This document shows, piece by piece, positions 1 to 13,700 of a DNA stretch of 64,000 nt; position 1 is the stretch's first letter; each line of letters opens with the position of its first letter. Origin of the DNA: Pagrus major (taxonomy: Eukaryota; Chordata; Actinopteri; Spariformes; Sparidae); contig NC_133233.1 in NCBI RefSeq assembly GCF_040436345.1, forward strand, positions 13,129,235 to 13,193,234, in the 5' to 3' direction. The notes under the pieces are model-generated. The model saw only the letters and a list, made by a program, of their open reading frames with translations, searched no databases and was not told where the DNA came from. The translations under genes and the position numbers were made by a program.

Positions 1-3000
1 TGAATCCCTGGATGGCTCCGTTCTCTGCCTGTCAGACCAGGTAGATTGTTTGCGGAAGATTGTGGTGATATCAGCAAGGTGGCAGGCATCCCATTTATCC
101 CCCGATCCTCCTCTAGCCTTCCCATTCGCCCCCTATCACTGCCATCAAACCCGGAGGCTAGCACTGCACAAATGCTCAGGAAAGCCTTTTAGAGGCTAAG
201 TGAAACACTTCAGTGTCTGTGTGTGGAGTTCGTGGCATGCTGGGATTTTTTTTTTAAATGTAACAAAACAAGGACGTTTTGTATTTCCTACCTTTCCTTT
301 CTCATTGAGTGACAGAATGGCATTCATAGGTGAGGGCTGGCTAATGTTAGTTAGTTACATTCTTCAAGATTGCTTCAATTTTGACATGTCTTCATTCAAA
401 CCTTCTTTAAAATATTAAAAGAAAAGTGTGATTTGGAAACAATAAGTAGCACATACCACATTACTTCTCTAAATTTGTATTTTTCTTGTATACTAAAATG
501 GTTAGAAAGGAGGCGGGAGACGTGCCTTTGCCAATCAGCACGACTTGTATTCACAGTGTGGTGCAGTAATACAGCTAATTTGTTGCATTCCCTCCCATAC
601 CTGCACTTTCAGTGGGACAGAGATAGAGGAGAGAGAAGCTTTGAGCATCAGAAGAGAGAAGGAGGGCAATTGGAGGTCAGATCCATCCACATCGCATGCA
701 GTTGGCTGTGGAATTGGCTTTAAATGAAAGAAACGCACATACACACACACACACACACATACACACTGTAGATGTTTTGTGCCCACCTTCACACATACAC
801 ATGCAGGAAAACTAGCGCAAATACAGGACGGTTCAAAACCAGCACACACATACAAAGAGAGGATTAGGGTCAAGCGAGGATGGGGTGGGCGAGTAAAGTT
901 CAGCAAGAGGTTCATACAGAGTGTGTGTGTGTGTGTGTGTGAGAGTGAGTGAGTGTTGATTAAATCTGTTATATAACGTTATCCTGAGAAATCAGAATGT
1001 GAGAGAACCATGTGTTTGGTTATTACATTAATGACGAGTAGTAACATATGGCAACATCTTGACATATGAGACAGCATTAGTAACCTAGCTAAATATTTTA
1101 ACTGGAAGAATTAAAACCTTCAATATTAATCCACTTAGACATGCATGAGGCAATGTAATATGTGTTTTAATGTGCGCTTTTCATAAATGCTGTCTTTAAG
1201 CAGCTGGTTTGCCAGCTTTAACCAAGCTCACCACCCACTCCCCACCGGGCTGTATGTAAAAGCTCCTTTTCACACCCGGAGATATGCGAGCGCGCAGTTC
1301 TATAGCTATAAATTTCATCCATCCACTTAGACTAACGTGTCTCGAAAATGAGATCGAGGTGAAGAAGGCAGAGAGAGAAGAGTGTGGTGAGAAAACAGGT
1401 AAACTAAGGTGTCTGACTCAAAGCAGTGAGAAACGGGGGAGTCGGGAACAGGCATGAGAAAGGAAACAAACAGACATAGAGGACGAGCGAATGCTGGCAG
1501 GTAAAGATACAAAGAAAGAAGGAAGGAATGGAGTCATCATCGTAGCAAGTCTTTGATTAAAATCCCGCTTTCGTCTGAATGATCAAATTCCTGCTATGAT
1601 CCGATTTAGAAGCGACGCTGTTTATGGGCATTTTTCTTGGAATAAGAGATTGAGGTTGCAGAGCAGATGAGCGGGGACAGATGAGTGCTCTATACTTTAC
1701 CCTTGGTGCACTTTGCGGATTTCCTCATTGTTATTATGATTATCGGAGGGAGAGGATTTAAAAATGGGGCATAAAATGAACATAGCCTACGCAGCCATAA
1801 ACACAAACTACAAAGCACTGTACACATTCCTGTTGTGTTTACTGTTCACTTAATGTCCTCTGCACTGATCTTTCCCCTAATTATTGTAAATTCTACTACC
1901 TATTCTAACTTTGATGACAAGCCTCTTACTGGTAACAACCACCTCACTATGCTACTGTTTAATAGCCATCTTCAGTTGGATGGATATTTGCTGTAGTGTG
2001 TGTTGTTATGGTAGTTTTGCGACAGATAAGATGCAGCAGAGCAGATGGGCAGTGTTGTCTGAATATTTAGCTTCAGTCGTGATTTTCCCAGCTGACAAGT
2101 TTAAGATAAAATAATGTAAAATTAACAATGAGGTTTAGTCTGGGAACCAGACGGATCTGTGAGCTCGTGTTTCATTTGCTGTGGTATATGTGTCTTCCCC
2201 CTTCTATTCAGAGTTCCATCTGACTTGGCCTGTGTTGGGCCAATCACATCAGTTTATCTGATATGTGGGAGTTTAAGTCTACTGCTAACTTTATTTTGGG
2301 AAAGTGTGCAGTTAGATCTGCAGTAGCACAAGCTGTTATTGTAAAATACTTTAAAACTCCAAAAATGCCATGGTCTTGTATGACATTTAAGGATTTCATA
2401 TTGACAATTAAGAATAACGAGCCAAACAGCTGTTCCTTTCCCTTTTGACCACTCATTAGACCATATTCACATGTGGCCATCTTCCTCTGACGTCACATTC
2501 AGGGCGAGAAGCTCAAATGCTGTTTTCAAGAGGTTATAATTACATAATGCTGTGTTCAAGATTTCAAGTGGAATAAACAAAAGGGCATCTGACAAATCCT
2601 TATCATTTATTCCTGATTAATCAGTAGCTAAATAGACATAGTGCCTTATTTCAAGGTTAAACAACATATTTGATAAACTATTAGCTAATGTTATTGTTAG
2701 AGCTAACATTGGCATTCAGCTACTTCCTAGCTTACAGTACTGTGTATCAACTCACATGTTGGATCATTTATTTAAGCCTTGAAGTAAAACAAACTGGATG
2801 TAACATCAGGCAAGCCTGCAGTGTAACATTACCTTTCTCGCTGTCTCTTCACCCAACCTCCAAAATGTTCTGGCTCCAAACACTCTAGCAGAGGCTGGAA
2901 AGACATGCATGCTTAGTTTCAATACATTACGCTTCATAAAGAGCTTGATTACCTGCAGTGCATTATACTTCAAGGCTTAAATAAATGTGACCAAGATGTG

Positions 3001-3563
3001 TGTTGATATTTCAGAATTAATTTTACGCCTTTTCTTTCATATTGTGTACCACTACCAAACGGTAATATTCCCTGTGAAATGGTGGAATGCCAACGTTAGC
3101 TCTAACGTTAGCTTACCGATTATCAAATGTGTTGTTTTAACTTGAAATATGTCCCAGTGTCCCTTTCGGATTTTCAGTATCCATTGTCTTTTCAATTGCT
3201 GATCAATCATGAAGTGGTGAAATGATAGTGATTTGTCGTATTCCCTTTTGTTTATATGAATTGCAATCTGAAACACAGCAGTACGACATTTGACCCTGAG
3301 CATGACATCTGAGGAAAATGTCAGTTGTGTGAATATGGTCCATAGTAGGCATTCTGTGGTGTTGTACATGTTGTTGTTTCAAGTTTCATAATCACAAGTC
3401 ATTTTGGTATCAACCTTCATCTTGTTAATCAGGCAGACAAAGCATGAACTCATTTTGCAGCTTATGCTGTATGCTTGAGTATCTTGGCTTTTTGTGCCAA
3501 ACAGTGCTTGCAGTTCATTCTTCTTCTCTTGAAAACACTATTTACTGACTGTGTTCTGTTCAG
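1..3563 (+). other. dap: DAP intron (3' part of the last intron)
   Basis: This stretch precedes the terminal DAP exon and carries no exon I can recognise. I looked for the preceding DAP exon, which encodes the conserved segment ending in VIAR, and did not find it. It holds short CA/TG runs (about 735-760 and 921-941) and AT-rich unique-looking sequence. The part around 2130-2290 looks like an old dispersed repeat but I cannot name it. The intron ends in a normal acceptor, TTCTGTTCAG, at 3554-3563. Confidence 0.6.
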
Positions 3564-3683
3564 GGTGATAAGGACTTCACTCCTGCAGCTGCCCAGGTGG
3601 CCCACCAGAAGCCCCAGCCTTGTGTCCCGAAGCTGCCCCCCGGTCAGCACATCAACCAGCACATCCACCAGCCCCGCAAGTGA
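3564..3683 (+). CDS. dap: DAP (death-associated protein 1), terminal coding exon, partial gene
   Basis: This exon encodes the last 39 residues of DAP, a small (about 102 aa in human) proline-rich, mostly disordered cytoplasmic protein. DAP is an mTOR substrate that restrains autophagy and was first found as a mediator of interferon-gamma-induced death. The peptide starts GDKDFTPAAAQVAHQKP and ends HIHQPRK-stop; the human protein ends GDKDFPPAAAQVAHQKP...QHIQQPRK. The acceptor CAG lies just upstream and the exon opens in phase 0. Residues between the two conserved ends are diverged (QPCVPKLPPGQ). Earlier exons, including the start codon and mTOR phosphosites, lie left of the window. It converges with ANKRD33B, as in human 5p15.2. 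Confidence 0.93.
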   Translation, partial: GDKDFTPAAAQVAHQKPQPCVPKLPPGQHINQHIHQPRK

Positions 3684-4860
3684 GCCAGGCAGCAGGCTAC
3701 AAAGGCTACGCAATCTCCACCAGCCGGCCTTCCCCAATGGAACACATAGGATGAAGACGTTTCCCCACTCAGGCACAGATCTCCTAATCAATCAGAGGAA
3801 TTTATCAGTAACAGACACCCAATGCCAACACAGCCATTGTAGAAGTCCCACTCTATACACCCCTGCTGCATCAGTGCTGCACTATTAGTCTGCACTTTGG
3901 GTCCTCTCCTTAAGAGGAGTGTTTTGACAGTTGTATCGTCTTAAGGTGGTATAAGTGCAAGGAGGGTCTTCTAAAATGGCTATCACTCTAGGATTAAACA
4001 TAAATGGACAAACTCGATCTCAGATCTGAGTCTGTGGGGGGGGATGGGACTCTCACCGCAGCCATTTGCTGACAAATACTACACATCACAGCAACCAGCC
4101 AATCACAGCAACCTATCAATCAGGCCAACCAATCACCTCACAGTGATGAGCCCAAGCTCCAGCCTTCTACCTATGATCTTCGCTGACCAAAAGAACCAAT
4201 CGACCAATCGTGAGGTGGACACCTGTCTTACTATCAACACAAACCAAAAAGAAATGCAGAGAAGCTTTTAATTTGCAGAGGTTTCATGTATGTATCACTT
4301 TGTTCAAACTCTTGCCAAATTGCATGGACCAGAGAAGCAAATACATAACAGCATTAACCAATTATTAGAGAAGTAGTATGATTCACCCCAGACAGGAAAT
4401 TGGACCTTTTCAATACTTCAGATGTTCAATAAGGAGAACCAGTTAGATGCAAAACATGCCCATTTCACTGTAATGATGGCTGTCTTTACCCAAGTAACTA
4501 CTGCATGCATGGCAAGATAGCTAGCTACAGTTATAGCAGAAGTTGATATAGCTTTTGGACCATATCAAAACCTATTTGGCTTTTGCCCTAGTTTCCTCCT
4601 GTGTCTTATATTTTATATGACCGAGAAGAGTCTCACTGATCTCTGATCTGCTCGCCAGTTTTGCCTGCCTTGTTGGAGCTGTAATCATGTCTATCCTGGC
4701 CAACACATTTTAATGCAAACTCCCGCTTGCTTCATAGTAAAAGTCTCCCAGCAGTGCCTCATTGCTTAGATTTTAAGATTTTCTTTTTTTGACTTGCATG
4801 GATTTACATTTTATCTGCTGCACACCAGAGTCAACTGGAATAAAAAATGCAGCCAAAAAT
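3684..4860 (+). other. dap: Probable DAP 3' UTR
   Basis: No coding signal follows the DAP stop codon. The first convincing AATAAA on this strand is at 4839-4844, which would give a 3' UTR of about 1.2 kb. The stretch includes a run of glutamine/asparagine-like CAACCAATCA words at 4085-4210 that codes for nothing. The 3' end is an inference from the signal alone. Confidence 0.5.
4839..4844 (+). terminator. dap: Candidate poly(A) signal of DAP
   Basis: AATAAA, followed by an A-rich then mixed stretch, about 1.16 kb after the DAP stop codon. A second AATAAA near 5482 could serve as a distal site. Confidence 0.4.
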
Positions 4861-7800
4861 GTAAGGAAATCTAAAGAAAGCAATGTATTGTGAAGCAGCT
4901 GCAGGGTGCTTTGTTTTTGCAGCAACATTAGCGTGAACATCACAAGGGAGTAGTGTACTTTTATTACCAGTTGGACAAAGCGTTGCAGAGAAGCAGTTCA
5001 GAAAATAGTGAGTCTCTTCACTGTAAGATGAAGGTAACGAGGTACATTCCAAGTGTTTGAACAAATATATCAAGCATGTGACAGTTTGTCAGTGTAGAAG
5101 GAAGATGTATTACATTTATTTCTGCTGCAGGTGTGGCTCATTGCATATCAGAAATCTGTCTCAGCCCCCGCAATCCAGATCGGCATTTCCTAAGATATGA
5201 TGCATAACAACACACACAAACACACACCACCCTCTTCCTTAATCACCCATCCCCTTACACTCAAGTGTCGTTTGTTGCAACACTAATGTTCAGGTTTCAA
5301 AGAACGAAAGAAAGAAATTTATCTTGCCAAGAAGGAATGATTTCCGATGTTAATTTAAGTTGAAAGAGTGAAAGAGTTTATTTTTGTTTTGCTCAGTTGT
5401 TCTTCTTGAGTAAATTGTTCAAATTGTACAAATCTTTAGTCATTGAGTGGACTTAGGTATTAGGTGTGGTTGTCATAGTAAATAAAGATATAGACTATCT
5501 TCAAAAAAATCACCTTGTCTGTTTTTTATGAAATGAGGCATGACTGGATGAAAACTCTGTTGTCTTGAGACTCATTTGTAACATTTGCCATGTAAAATAT
5601 ATTTTGTGAAGGTGAATGATACGGTTCCAATATTTTCTACTCTGATAAAATTCAAAGTAGTCCTCCTTGATGGATAGTGACCTGTACCTCACCTCGAGTA
5701 TTTGAGCATCCCATGGTGAATTAGCACCCTGCACAGAGGAATTAGGGCTCAGGTGGTGTTTTGAAATGAAACAGAAGCATCTCCAAGAGCTGTCCGCTGT
5801 TTTTTTTTTTTTATTTCCCCTTCATCCCGCGCACAAACACACACACACACACATACATACACCCTCAATACACTGTGCACCAGGTGTTAGTGCATGTAAT
5901 CCATCTTTACACAAGCATCTGCAACCAGGTGTTCTGTCAGTTTATGTTAGCCCAATAAAGCAGCCAGTGCAGGCTTAGTTGGTACGAGCCTCTGTCTGCA
6001 CGCTGCAACACCCCAATAAAGCAGACACAATCTCCTTGACTCTCCATGGTTGTATATAGTTTTCCCAATGTGGCAGAGCTCTCATCCCCTGCCATGCCCT
6101 ATTAGACTGACTGAAAGAGCAGGATGAGAGTGAGACACTGCTAAAAAAAGTAGGAACCTCTGGTTGTATGAGTTCCACAATGATGAAGGTAAATTGCAAG
6201 ATTAATTCTATTGAAATTAAATAGTATTGTGAGTCTAGCTAATAAACAATAGTGTTGTTAGTATTAGTATTTACCACATAACACTAACACAGCAAAGAAT
6301 GGTTCACGTGTAGCTATGAGCACCCATACAGGAGAAGCTGCCAATCATGGTGTTGCAGAAATACCTGTTAAACAATGCACTGCTCTCAATGGGAGTGTTT
6401 TAAAGGATTAGTCACCCAAAAATGAAAATTCTGTCATTATGAACTCACTGCAATTGTAAGTAGAAAGTCAGGTGAAGGTTGGTCATCCACAAAAAATTTC
6501 TGGAGCTTCACAGCAAAACAGCGTTGCAACATTCAGCTCCAAGTTATCGTGAATCAGCGGGCAAAAGAATGTGTTGGTGCCTGTTTGACTCCGAAACATG
6601 CTCTTTTTTTATCACTTGCTTCAACATCATAAAACCAGTCAAGGTTATAGTTAAAGCACTCTAGCCTCAGCACTAAGTCCTTCTCAATTAGAGGCACTTT
6701 ATTACATTAGCCTTGAGTATACACCACCAGCTGTTGGACATGTGGTCCTCAAACTGGTTTCAGCTACCTGAGACCGGTAATTTCTGTTACATAGCTGCTG
6801 GAAAACCTTCCACCGATGCTGCCGTTTACTCAGTCAGCAGGCAACAGTGGGAGAAAAAGGTATGTAGTCATTTAGATGGGGACCATTTGGATATGCTCCA
6901 GCTAATTTTGATAAGGCTGCAGGGTTACAGTGACAAAGTTACAGTGACATTATGGTTCCAGCTTCACCAAACAGCTTACTCATCGTCACACCACACTCCT
7001 CAAACAGAGCGTTGACTGGATTTTATGTAAAACTAACCTATTTCTGTAGAAAACGTCTAAGAGAAAGTATAATGCATAACTTTTCTATCAAGTTTGGTGT
7101 TATCAGAACTCCTCGGAGGAGATTTTTTTTTTGCGTAAGAGAGCTGCTCTCCACCAACTTTTTCCCTCACTTATTATCAGTGAGGGCACCACCACTTGAG
7201 GTTCATTTTGAGTTCAGACGTTGTAGATAAATCTGATGCTGATTTAATTGCGAGACATTTTCATTTATTCATACTTTTTCAGCATTTCAGAAATGGAATT
7301 CATTAGGAGGGACCTACTTTATCCCCTGATTGCATCACAGTATCATTTCAAAGAATACTAAAAAGAGGAATTGAAATTATATAGCTCCAATAGCCTGAGC
7401 ACTGGAAGAGATTACATTCAGTTCATACTAAATGAGGGAAATTCATTGTGAGCGTAAGGATCTTGTTTTTCAGAATACTTTGTTTATAGATAAAGGCCTC
7501 AGATGCGGTTCACTGAAAATGTACCAATTCAATTATAATTAGCTTTTTAAACTTCCCCATATTCAGCTACACACACTGATTCTGTTTCATGTTATTTCTT
7601 GCTTATTAAATTGCACGTTTTAAAATAATTAACAGCTTGATTTTAGGATTTGACAAGTATATGTAGTGACAATGTAGTAACGGTTACCTATCAACATGCA
7701 ATATTACATCCTAATCGAAAAACTCATTTGTAAAACATCACATTATCATTTTGTTTATACTTATTCATAACTTTTTAAAAAAACACCCTGATTTATCAAG

Positions 7801-9328
7801 GGGTGTCAGCAATTATGACATTGTTTGTGATTATTCAGCAATATATAACTCACTCAAAATGAGTATTAAGCATTTAAATGAGGATTATCATATTCATAAG
7901 AATGCACAATGTCACCTCATCCTGCATGCAGAAATCCAAGTGTTGTCACAAAACCAACCAGCAGAGGGCCCCAATTAAGGATTCCCCCTCAAATTCACAG
8001 GTTTGACAGAAGCACTCACTGAGCGCTGACCTACAATCAGGTCATCCTGTCTCAATCCCAGCCTCCAGCATCACAGCATGACATAATAGCTGTCATACTA
8101 TCAGTGGATGGCGTCCTGTTTATTTATCCACTTCTGAATTTCTATGAGGGATTTGGGTCGGAGAGGGTGATGAGGAGGAGGGCGGTCGGTTGGGGGGGGA
8201 ATCGCTGACCAAGCCTGTAGCGCTTCATAATCTCAGGTTACAATCTAAGCCAACAGCTGTTTCAGCTACAACGATGACCTAAATATTATCTGATGCATTC
8301 AGGGCTGATAGGTTTTGTCTCTCTCCCATACGCGCAACACACTCATGCAGTCCATTCCCCCACACTCTGTATGAGTAAACTTTGTATAGAGATGCAAACA
8401 TGTCACAAATGTAGGTATGTGATGTATCTAAAGGTTACTTCATTCCGTATTCCAAAGAAACTTTTCAATGCTCTGTACTGACTGAGAGAACACTAACAAA
8501 GAAGTGCATTGCAAATGAATAAGGTCGTGGCCATGAGACTGCATCGCCAGCAAAAATCCATTTTCATATGAAACATTTCCTTATGTTAATGTTAAATATG
8601 TTAATCCCGCAACCACTTACAGTTTGCTAAGTGCAGAGTTCAGTGAATGTGCACTCTGCTCATCCTTTGTCGTGCTCAAATGACTTCCTCTGGGCAGTAT
8701 CTAAGCAGATTGCCACTCTGAAGTCAATGAAGTTTATTTGAAGAAATGATTTGGCTGCGCGGTACCCCTTGTAACCCCGTAGCAAGTCATCACCATGTAT
8801 ATTAGACACACACTCTCGGATGGAACTTAAGCTGCAATCGCCATGGGGAGTTAGGACCGTGAAATTGTGCTCTCAAAAATCCGACAATGTTATATCACTG
8901 CTCTCCCCGTGGCTCTGTGTGTTTAAACTCACGGCTATTTTTTTTTTTTTTGCCCCATTATTTTCACTGTTCTAATGTTAAAACATTGAGCTGACCTCTT
9001 GTTCTGTAATGGGTTGGCTGTTTTTTTGTTTTTTTCTTTATCAGAGAGGTCCATATGTTTTAGGGATTATCACTTCCATTCTACTTCTCCTGTCATGTTG
9101 ACCCAGGCTCACCCCGGCTTCTCAAACTCACATCACTATTGAGTAATTTTTTTGCTATTGTTACTGGATGAAACATGTGCCCCCAGTGCTAAGATGGAGG
9201 AGCAAAAATATCCCATCAATTTCTCATTAACTCTCCTGCACAACATGGCTGAGGCTTTTGAAATTAAAACAGCAATAACGCATCAATATTTGGCTCAATC
9301 ACACCCACAGTCACTGTTAGCAGAAGTG
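4861..9328. other. Intergenic spacer between convergent DAP and ANKRD33B
   Basis: About 4.5 kb between the two tail-to-tail genes. I see no exon, RNA gene or conserved coding block. It holds one copy of a dispersed repeat (6400-6560), a small CA run at 5838-5855 and homopolymer T tracts. Open frames here are short and show no family resemblance. Confidence 0.5.
6400..6560 (+). repeat. Dispersed teleost repeat, copy A
   Basis: The block with CACCCAAAAATGAAAATTCT and TTTCTGGAGCTTCACAGCAA is found again, in the opposite orientation, at about 20025-20157. The two copies share the same order of words: 'acaagttcaccc'-like start, 'gtcattat', 'ccacaaaa', 'ctggagcttcacagcaaaacagcg'. That makes this a member of an interspersed family, seen directly in the sequence. 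From memory this family is abundant in percomorph genomes and is probably a non-autonomous element. Its class is not resolved here. Confidence 0.7.
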
Positions 9329-10250
9329 TTTATTTTGTCCTCTCCATCCATACCCTGTAACATCGCGCATGTTGGACTCTCAGTCATTGCATGTCAGTTT
9401 ATGGTTTTGCAATGTAAACATTTGGAAATAATTTAATTCCTACATGGTGAGATGTGTTACATCACAATAGTGCTCTACATTTCAGTCTTGCTCTCCAACA
9501 TTAAGACTAGAAAACACAGGAAAAAGTCCATGTTGAATAAAAAATTAAAAGTTTGTCATCAAAAAGCATTAAAATCTCTAATATAAAATATATATGCAAA
9601 ATACATTCATGGGTTCGTCATTATAAAGCAAAACAAAAAGCATCTAAGAGCCATTAGATTCTATGTAAGCTTTTGTTTAGCTTTCTCAGTCAATATGACA
9701 TGCCCATTAGTATTCTCCACTGAATTAATATAAAGACATTAATCCAGAACATCTTTAATAAATTGCTTCTATTCTTAGGCAGTAAGAGGAACAAATCTTT
9801 GCTGTGTTTACAGTCTGAAAGAATGTGTTAACAAATGTCTCCTGCTCCAACACAGTGTCACACTCTACAGAAACAGTGCTGTATTGAGCACCCAAAGCGT
9901 AACAAAATATAGACTTGGCCCTCCATCAAAAAGCAATAAATATAAAAAAATAAGTTAGCTACAAACATTTCAAGTATCAAATCCCCTGGGTATTCACTGT
10001 TTGACACTCTTTGTCACATGTCTGGCAGCCATTTTTAAGAGGCCAACCACTGACCACCACACCAACCTGAGCAGACAAAAGCAACCTTAAGTCCCTTGTC
10101 CTCTTTTAGGAACACTGCTGGTAATCTGAGACTCACCCTGAGCTCATAAAGTGTAGAAAAATATTAAAGCCAAAAATGGGTCAAACTTAATGGTCTGTCC
10201 AGATTTAGTCTTTTGGGGTAGTGTACATGGCATTCTCAGAGGCAATGATA
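9329..10250 (-). other. ankrd33b: Probable ANKRD33B 3' UTR
   Basis: Non-coding sequence after the ANKRD33B stop codon. Minus-strand poly(A) signal candidates are AATAAA at 9334-9329 and ATTAAA-type words near 9433 and 9755. The true end cannot be fixed from sequence alone, and human ANKRD33B has a longer 3' UTR. Confidence 0.4.
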
Positions 10251-10796
10251 TTATTTCCTTTTCCCAGCAGCGAGGTGTCTCTTGGTTACAGCCTCCAGCC
10301 TCCTCCTCTCAGCCTCCTCGGCTTTCCTCCTTTCTTCCTTCAGCTCCTTGTACCTCCACTTCGGGATCTGCAGCAGGTGCCCTCCTCCATCTTTGGAGCT
10401 GCTTTTCCTCCTGATCTTTTCTGGTTCATAAGTGGATGCGGGCGCCTTGGTCACCCTCACCTTGGGGATGCTGAACCCCGGCCGGACGCTGCTCCTCCTC
10501 AGCACCATGTGCATGGGCAGCAGGCTGGTTCTCCGCAGCTCCAGGGCTTCGTTATAAGCCACTATGCTCAGGCTGGAGCTCCTGTGTCGAGGCACCAGGC
10601 TCTGGGCCTGAAGGCTGGCCCTGCGGTCTTGTGAATTCTTTGCCACCATTGTGACCCGGGAGTTCTCGAAGAGTTTGAGGTGGCTGTCCACCCTGTCGGG
10701 GTTGACGGAGCGGAGTTCTTTGGCGCGCTGCTGGCGGACGATCTCAGGAACTGCATGACGCCGTTTCCCTACACTTGGGGGGCTGTCGGGACAGAC
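10251..10796 (-). CDS. ankrd33b: ANKRD33B exon 6 (terminal)
   Basis: Opens after TTGTTTCAG in phase 0 with [19 protein letters not shown], matching the human [13 protein letters not shown] block. It carries a Ser/Arg-rich linker with [18 protein letters not shown] and ends in the basic, coiled-coil-prone tail ...AAGKRK-stop. Confidence 0.93.
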   Translation of the reverse strand, partial: VCPDSPPSVGKRRHAVPEIVRQQRAKELRSVNPDRVDSHLKLFENSRVTMVAKNSQDRRASLQAQSLVPRHRSSSLSIVAYNEALELRRTSLLPMHMVLRRSSVRPGFSIPKVRVTKAPASTYEPEKIRRKSSSKDGGGHLLQIPKWRYKELKEERRKAEEAERRRLEAVTKRHLAAGKRK

Positions 10797-13700
10797 CTGA
10801 AACAAAATCCACAGTCTCTGATTGGTCTTGATATTTTTAATATCAGAAGTGTAATATTAATATCACTGCATTAGTGATAATAACAGAATTCTTGGTTTCC
10901 TTTAAACAAAAAGCAGTTCTCAGTCTCCTTTTTATTTGCAGTATTGCATCACTGGTAATCTTGCATGAATAACTTGCTTATCAGATAACGCTCTGTTAAT
11001 TATATCCTTTAATTATTCTGAACAAATCCCATGAAAAAACAGAGAATTTGTTGATAGAATAAGAGATAAATTAGCACCACATTTATCCTTTAATAGCATT
11101 ATTAGCACAATGTTATCATTAGTTTATGTGCACACTGATTGCATGAAACAGCAGTGATAGAACTACTGATATAGCATAATATTTAATTAAATAAGAAACA
11201 GTAATACATGTGCACACAAATATCGACTGTTCAGTCAAATTTTAAGTCTGTGGAAGTTGATTCTCACTTTCTACAAGAATGTTTGGCTCTATCTGAAGAT
11301 AAGAAAATAAGCCCTGATATCTCCTACTATGCTGAGCATGTGCAGACACCACCAGGAATAATGCAGAGGAGAGCAAATTTACAGACTTTAAAAAATCCTC
11401 CCTTATCACACAGACTAGTCACCTGTATATTAATTGCTTCACCTTATCTCAGCTTACATTCGCAAAATGCCTGTTGGTGTGTTGTGATGTGTGGGTTGCA
11501 GTAGACGTGTTCTCGGATCTTGTGAGATGCTGTTAGATGCTGATTGCAGTGGATAGTGAAGAGTGCACCTGATCTAGAGCTTAATTACTCACTGAATGGC
11601 ACGCCACAGCGATGAAAGGGCTCCTCATGGCAGTTGTAACAGAAACCATGTGGTCGATGACACCTTCGTCCTCAGGGTTGGTGACGTTGGCGATGTTGAA
11701 GACTTGCCGCATGGTGTCCGACAGGCGCTTCAGACAGCCGCGGGGCTCCTGGGCTTTGGCTACCAGTGATGCAAGCGGGGGCCACTCTAGACTGGGAGAG
11801 AAAATTTGATATAAATCCACTGCGCACTGTAGGGTTGATTCTTCAGCATCATGAAGAAAGCCACTCAGTATATTAGCATTGTTTATTGGCTGGTGAGTGA
11901 AGGAAATCCACAACCGGCCAAATGCGAGTGAAATATGCAAGTGGCTGGTGCTCATTTTTGCAGTTTCCAAACAGTTTACTCCTGCTGCCATATATTCTTC
12001 TCCCTTTCTAATTAATCAGTGGCCACCAGCACTGATCCTCCTTATATTTAAAACACAGAACTTTTTTGTAATTCCTTGTTTTCTGGCAATACAAAAAAAC
12101 CCTCTCCTGCCTCCAGCTCATCCAAAACTTTTGGATGAGCTGATTAATTTTCCCGACCCTGGCTACCTAGATTTCGATTTATTGTTGATTACTTCAACGC
12201 CCTGAGAGGCCTTGCCCTAAGTTATTTAACTCATATTTTATTTTCCTTTGTCCCTTCCGCTCCCTGACATCCTCAGATGCGTCTGTTTTTCTCTCTTTGT
12301 GTTTTTAATGTGTTCAGTTTTTATGGCTTTTAGTTTCTTTCTTATCTTTTGTTTTAACTGTGTTCTGTTTTTATTATGAAGCACTTTGTAACTGTGTTCT
12401 GAAAGGTGCTATATAAACAAAGCTTACTATTATTTTCTTTGCCCTTGTTGGGCATACCTAAATCCTAGTGTCTTTCAGCAAATAACCAGAAAAGACGCAG
12501 TGAATCCAAATATGTCAATCAAGACCTGTGCACAAACGCTAATGAGGAAATGACTTGTCCAGATCTACATAGCCAGAATGTTAGTCAGGATTACTTGTTT
12601 TCTACAAAGCCAGCTGGCAGATATCGACTGTGTTCATTAGACAGCTCTTCAAGATGCTGTGGCGTGGAGTTTCCCAATGAAAGACTTAGAGAAAAGGACT
12701 TCCAAAATAACTCAGTGTCTTGAGGAAAAGTACTCCATCATAACAACACATTTTTTAGCAACATTAAAGTGTAAAAAGAGAGCAGTTCTTCATGATTTCT
12801 ATTAATGTTTCAGTACCTTTGAAAACCTGCCTGCCTTCCGTCTCCCTTCCTTGGAACACAATTTTAAAAATACTGCAATGCAGTGATGAATTGCATCATT
12901 TCTTCAGATATTGGTATGTGAGATACTGCCCATGACAGACAGACACACAGATAAACAGCAATGAGTTTACCTGAATGTGTCGCAGTACTGGCGGGGGCAC
13001 GGCCGCTCCATCAGCCGTGTCATCAGCCAGGCAGTTTCATAACGGCCTGTAAATAAGGCCCAATCCCTCGCTGTGAAGTTGCGGCCGAAGTCTTTGGCAT
13101 TCAGGGCAGCTCCTGGTGGACACCACGAGGGAAAGACGTCAATGTAAGGACACAGCAGGAGGTGGATACACAAAGATACAACTCTCATGGGATAAGGACA
13201 AATAATACCAAAATCAACATGTTGAAGAATTCATCTCAAAAGTGTCATTCACACCAATAAAATGAAATCCTGACAATGAAGCCTGTCTCTATGATTTGGT
13301 ATCAAATATCTCAGTTTGTTTCATAGTCATGGCTAAAGAGAGAATAATAATCAAATAACACAGATCTGGATCACGACCAAAACGTATTCAAATTGTCCAT
13401 CTGTCCACCAATTCTCTGAAAATCTGTTCAGAGTTTTCTGAGCTGCCATGATGGAACAGTGATGACAGAGTAAACATCTTTTGTGCCCGTAATCAGTAAA
13501 ATCTGCCAACAGAAAATCCAGGTAATTTGTAAAATCACATTCCTGAAGCTAAATCACTTTGTGTCTGTGTTGAAATCTACACATTTGCTCCTTCATGATT
13601 ACTCAAGAAGAGTAGCCCTGTCATGATAATTAGGTTATCAACTCATCATACATTTCTTCACGACTTATTGATGTATGTATACGACCTCGACCATTTTACT

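Noticed and set aside
3475-3888. 137-codon open frame overlapping the DAP exon
   Set aside because: It is in a different frame from the conserved DAP peptide and is a shadow of it.
12117-12445. Considered as an intact LINE
   Set aside because: Only the 3' tail is recognisable and there is no reverse transcriptase frame.
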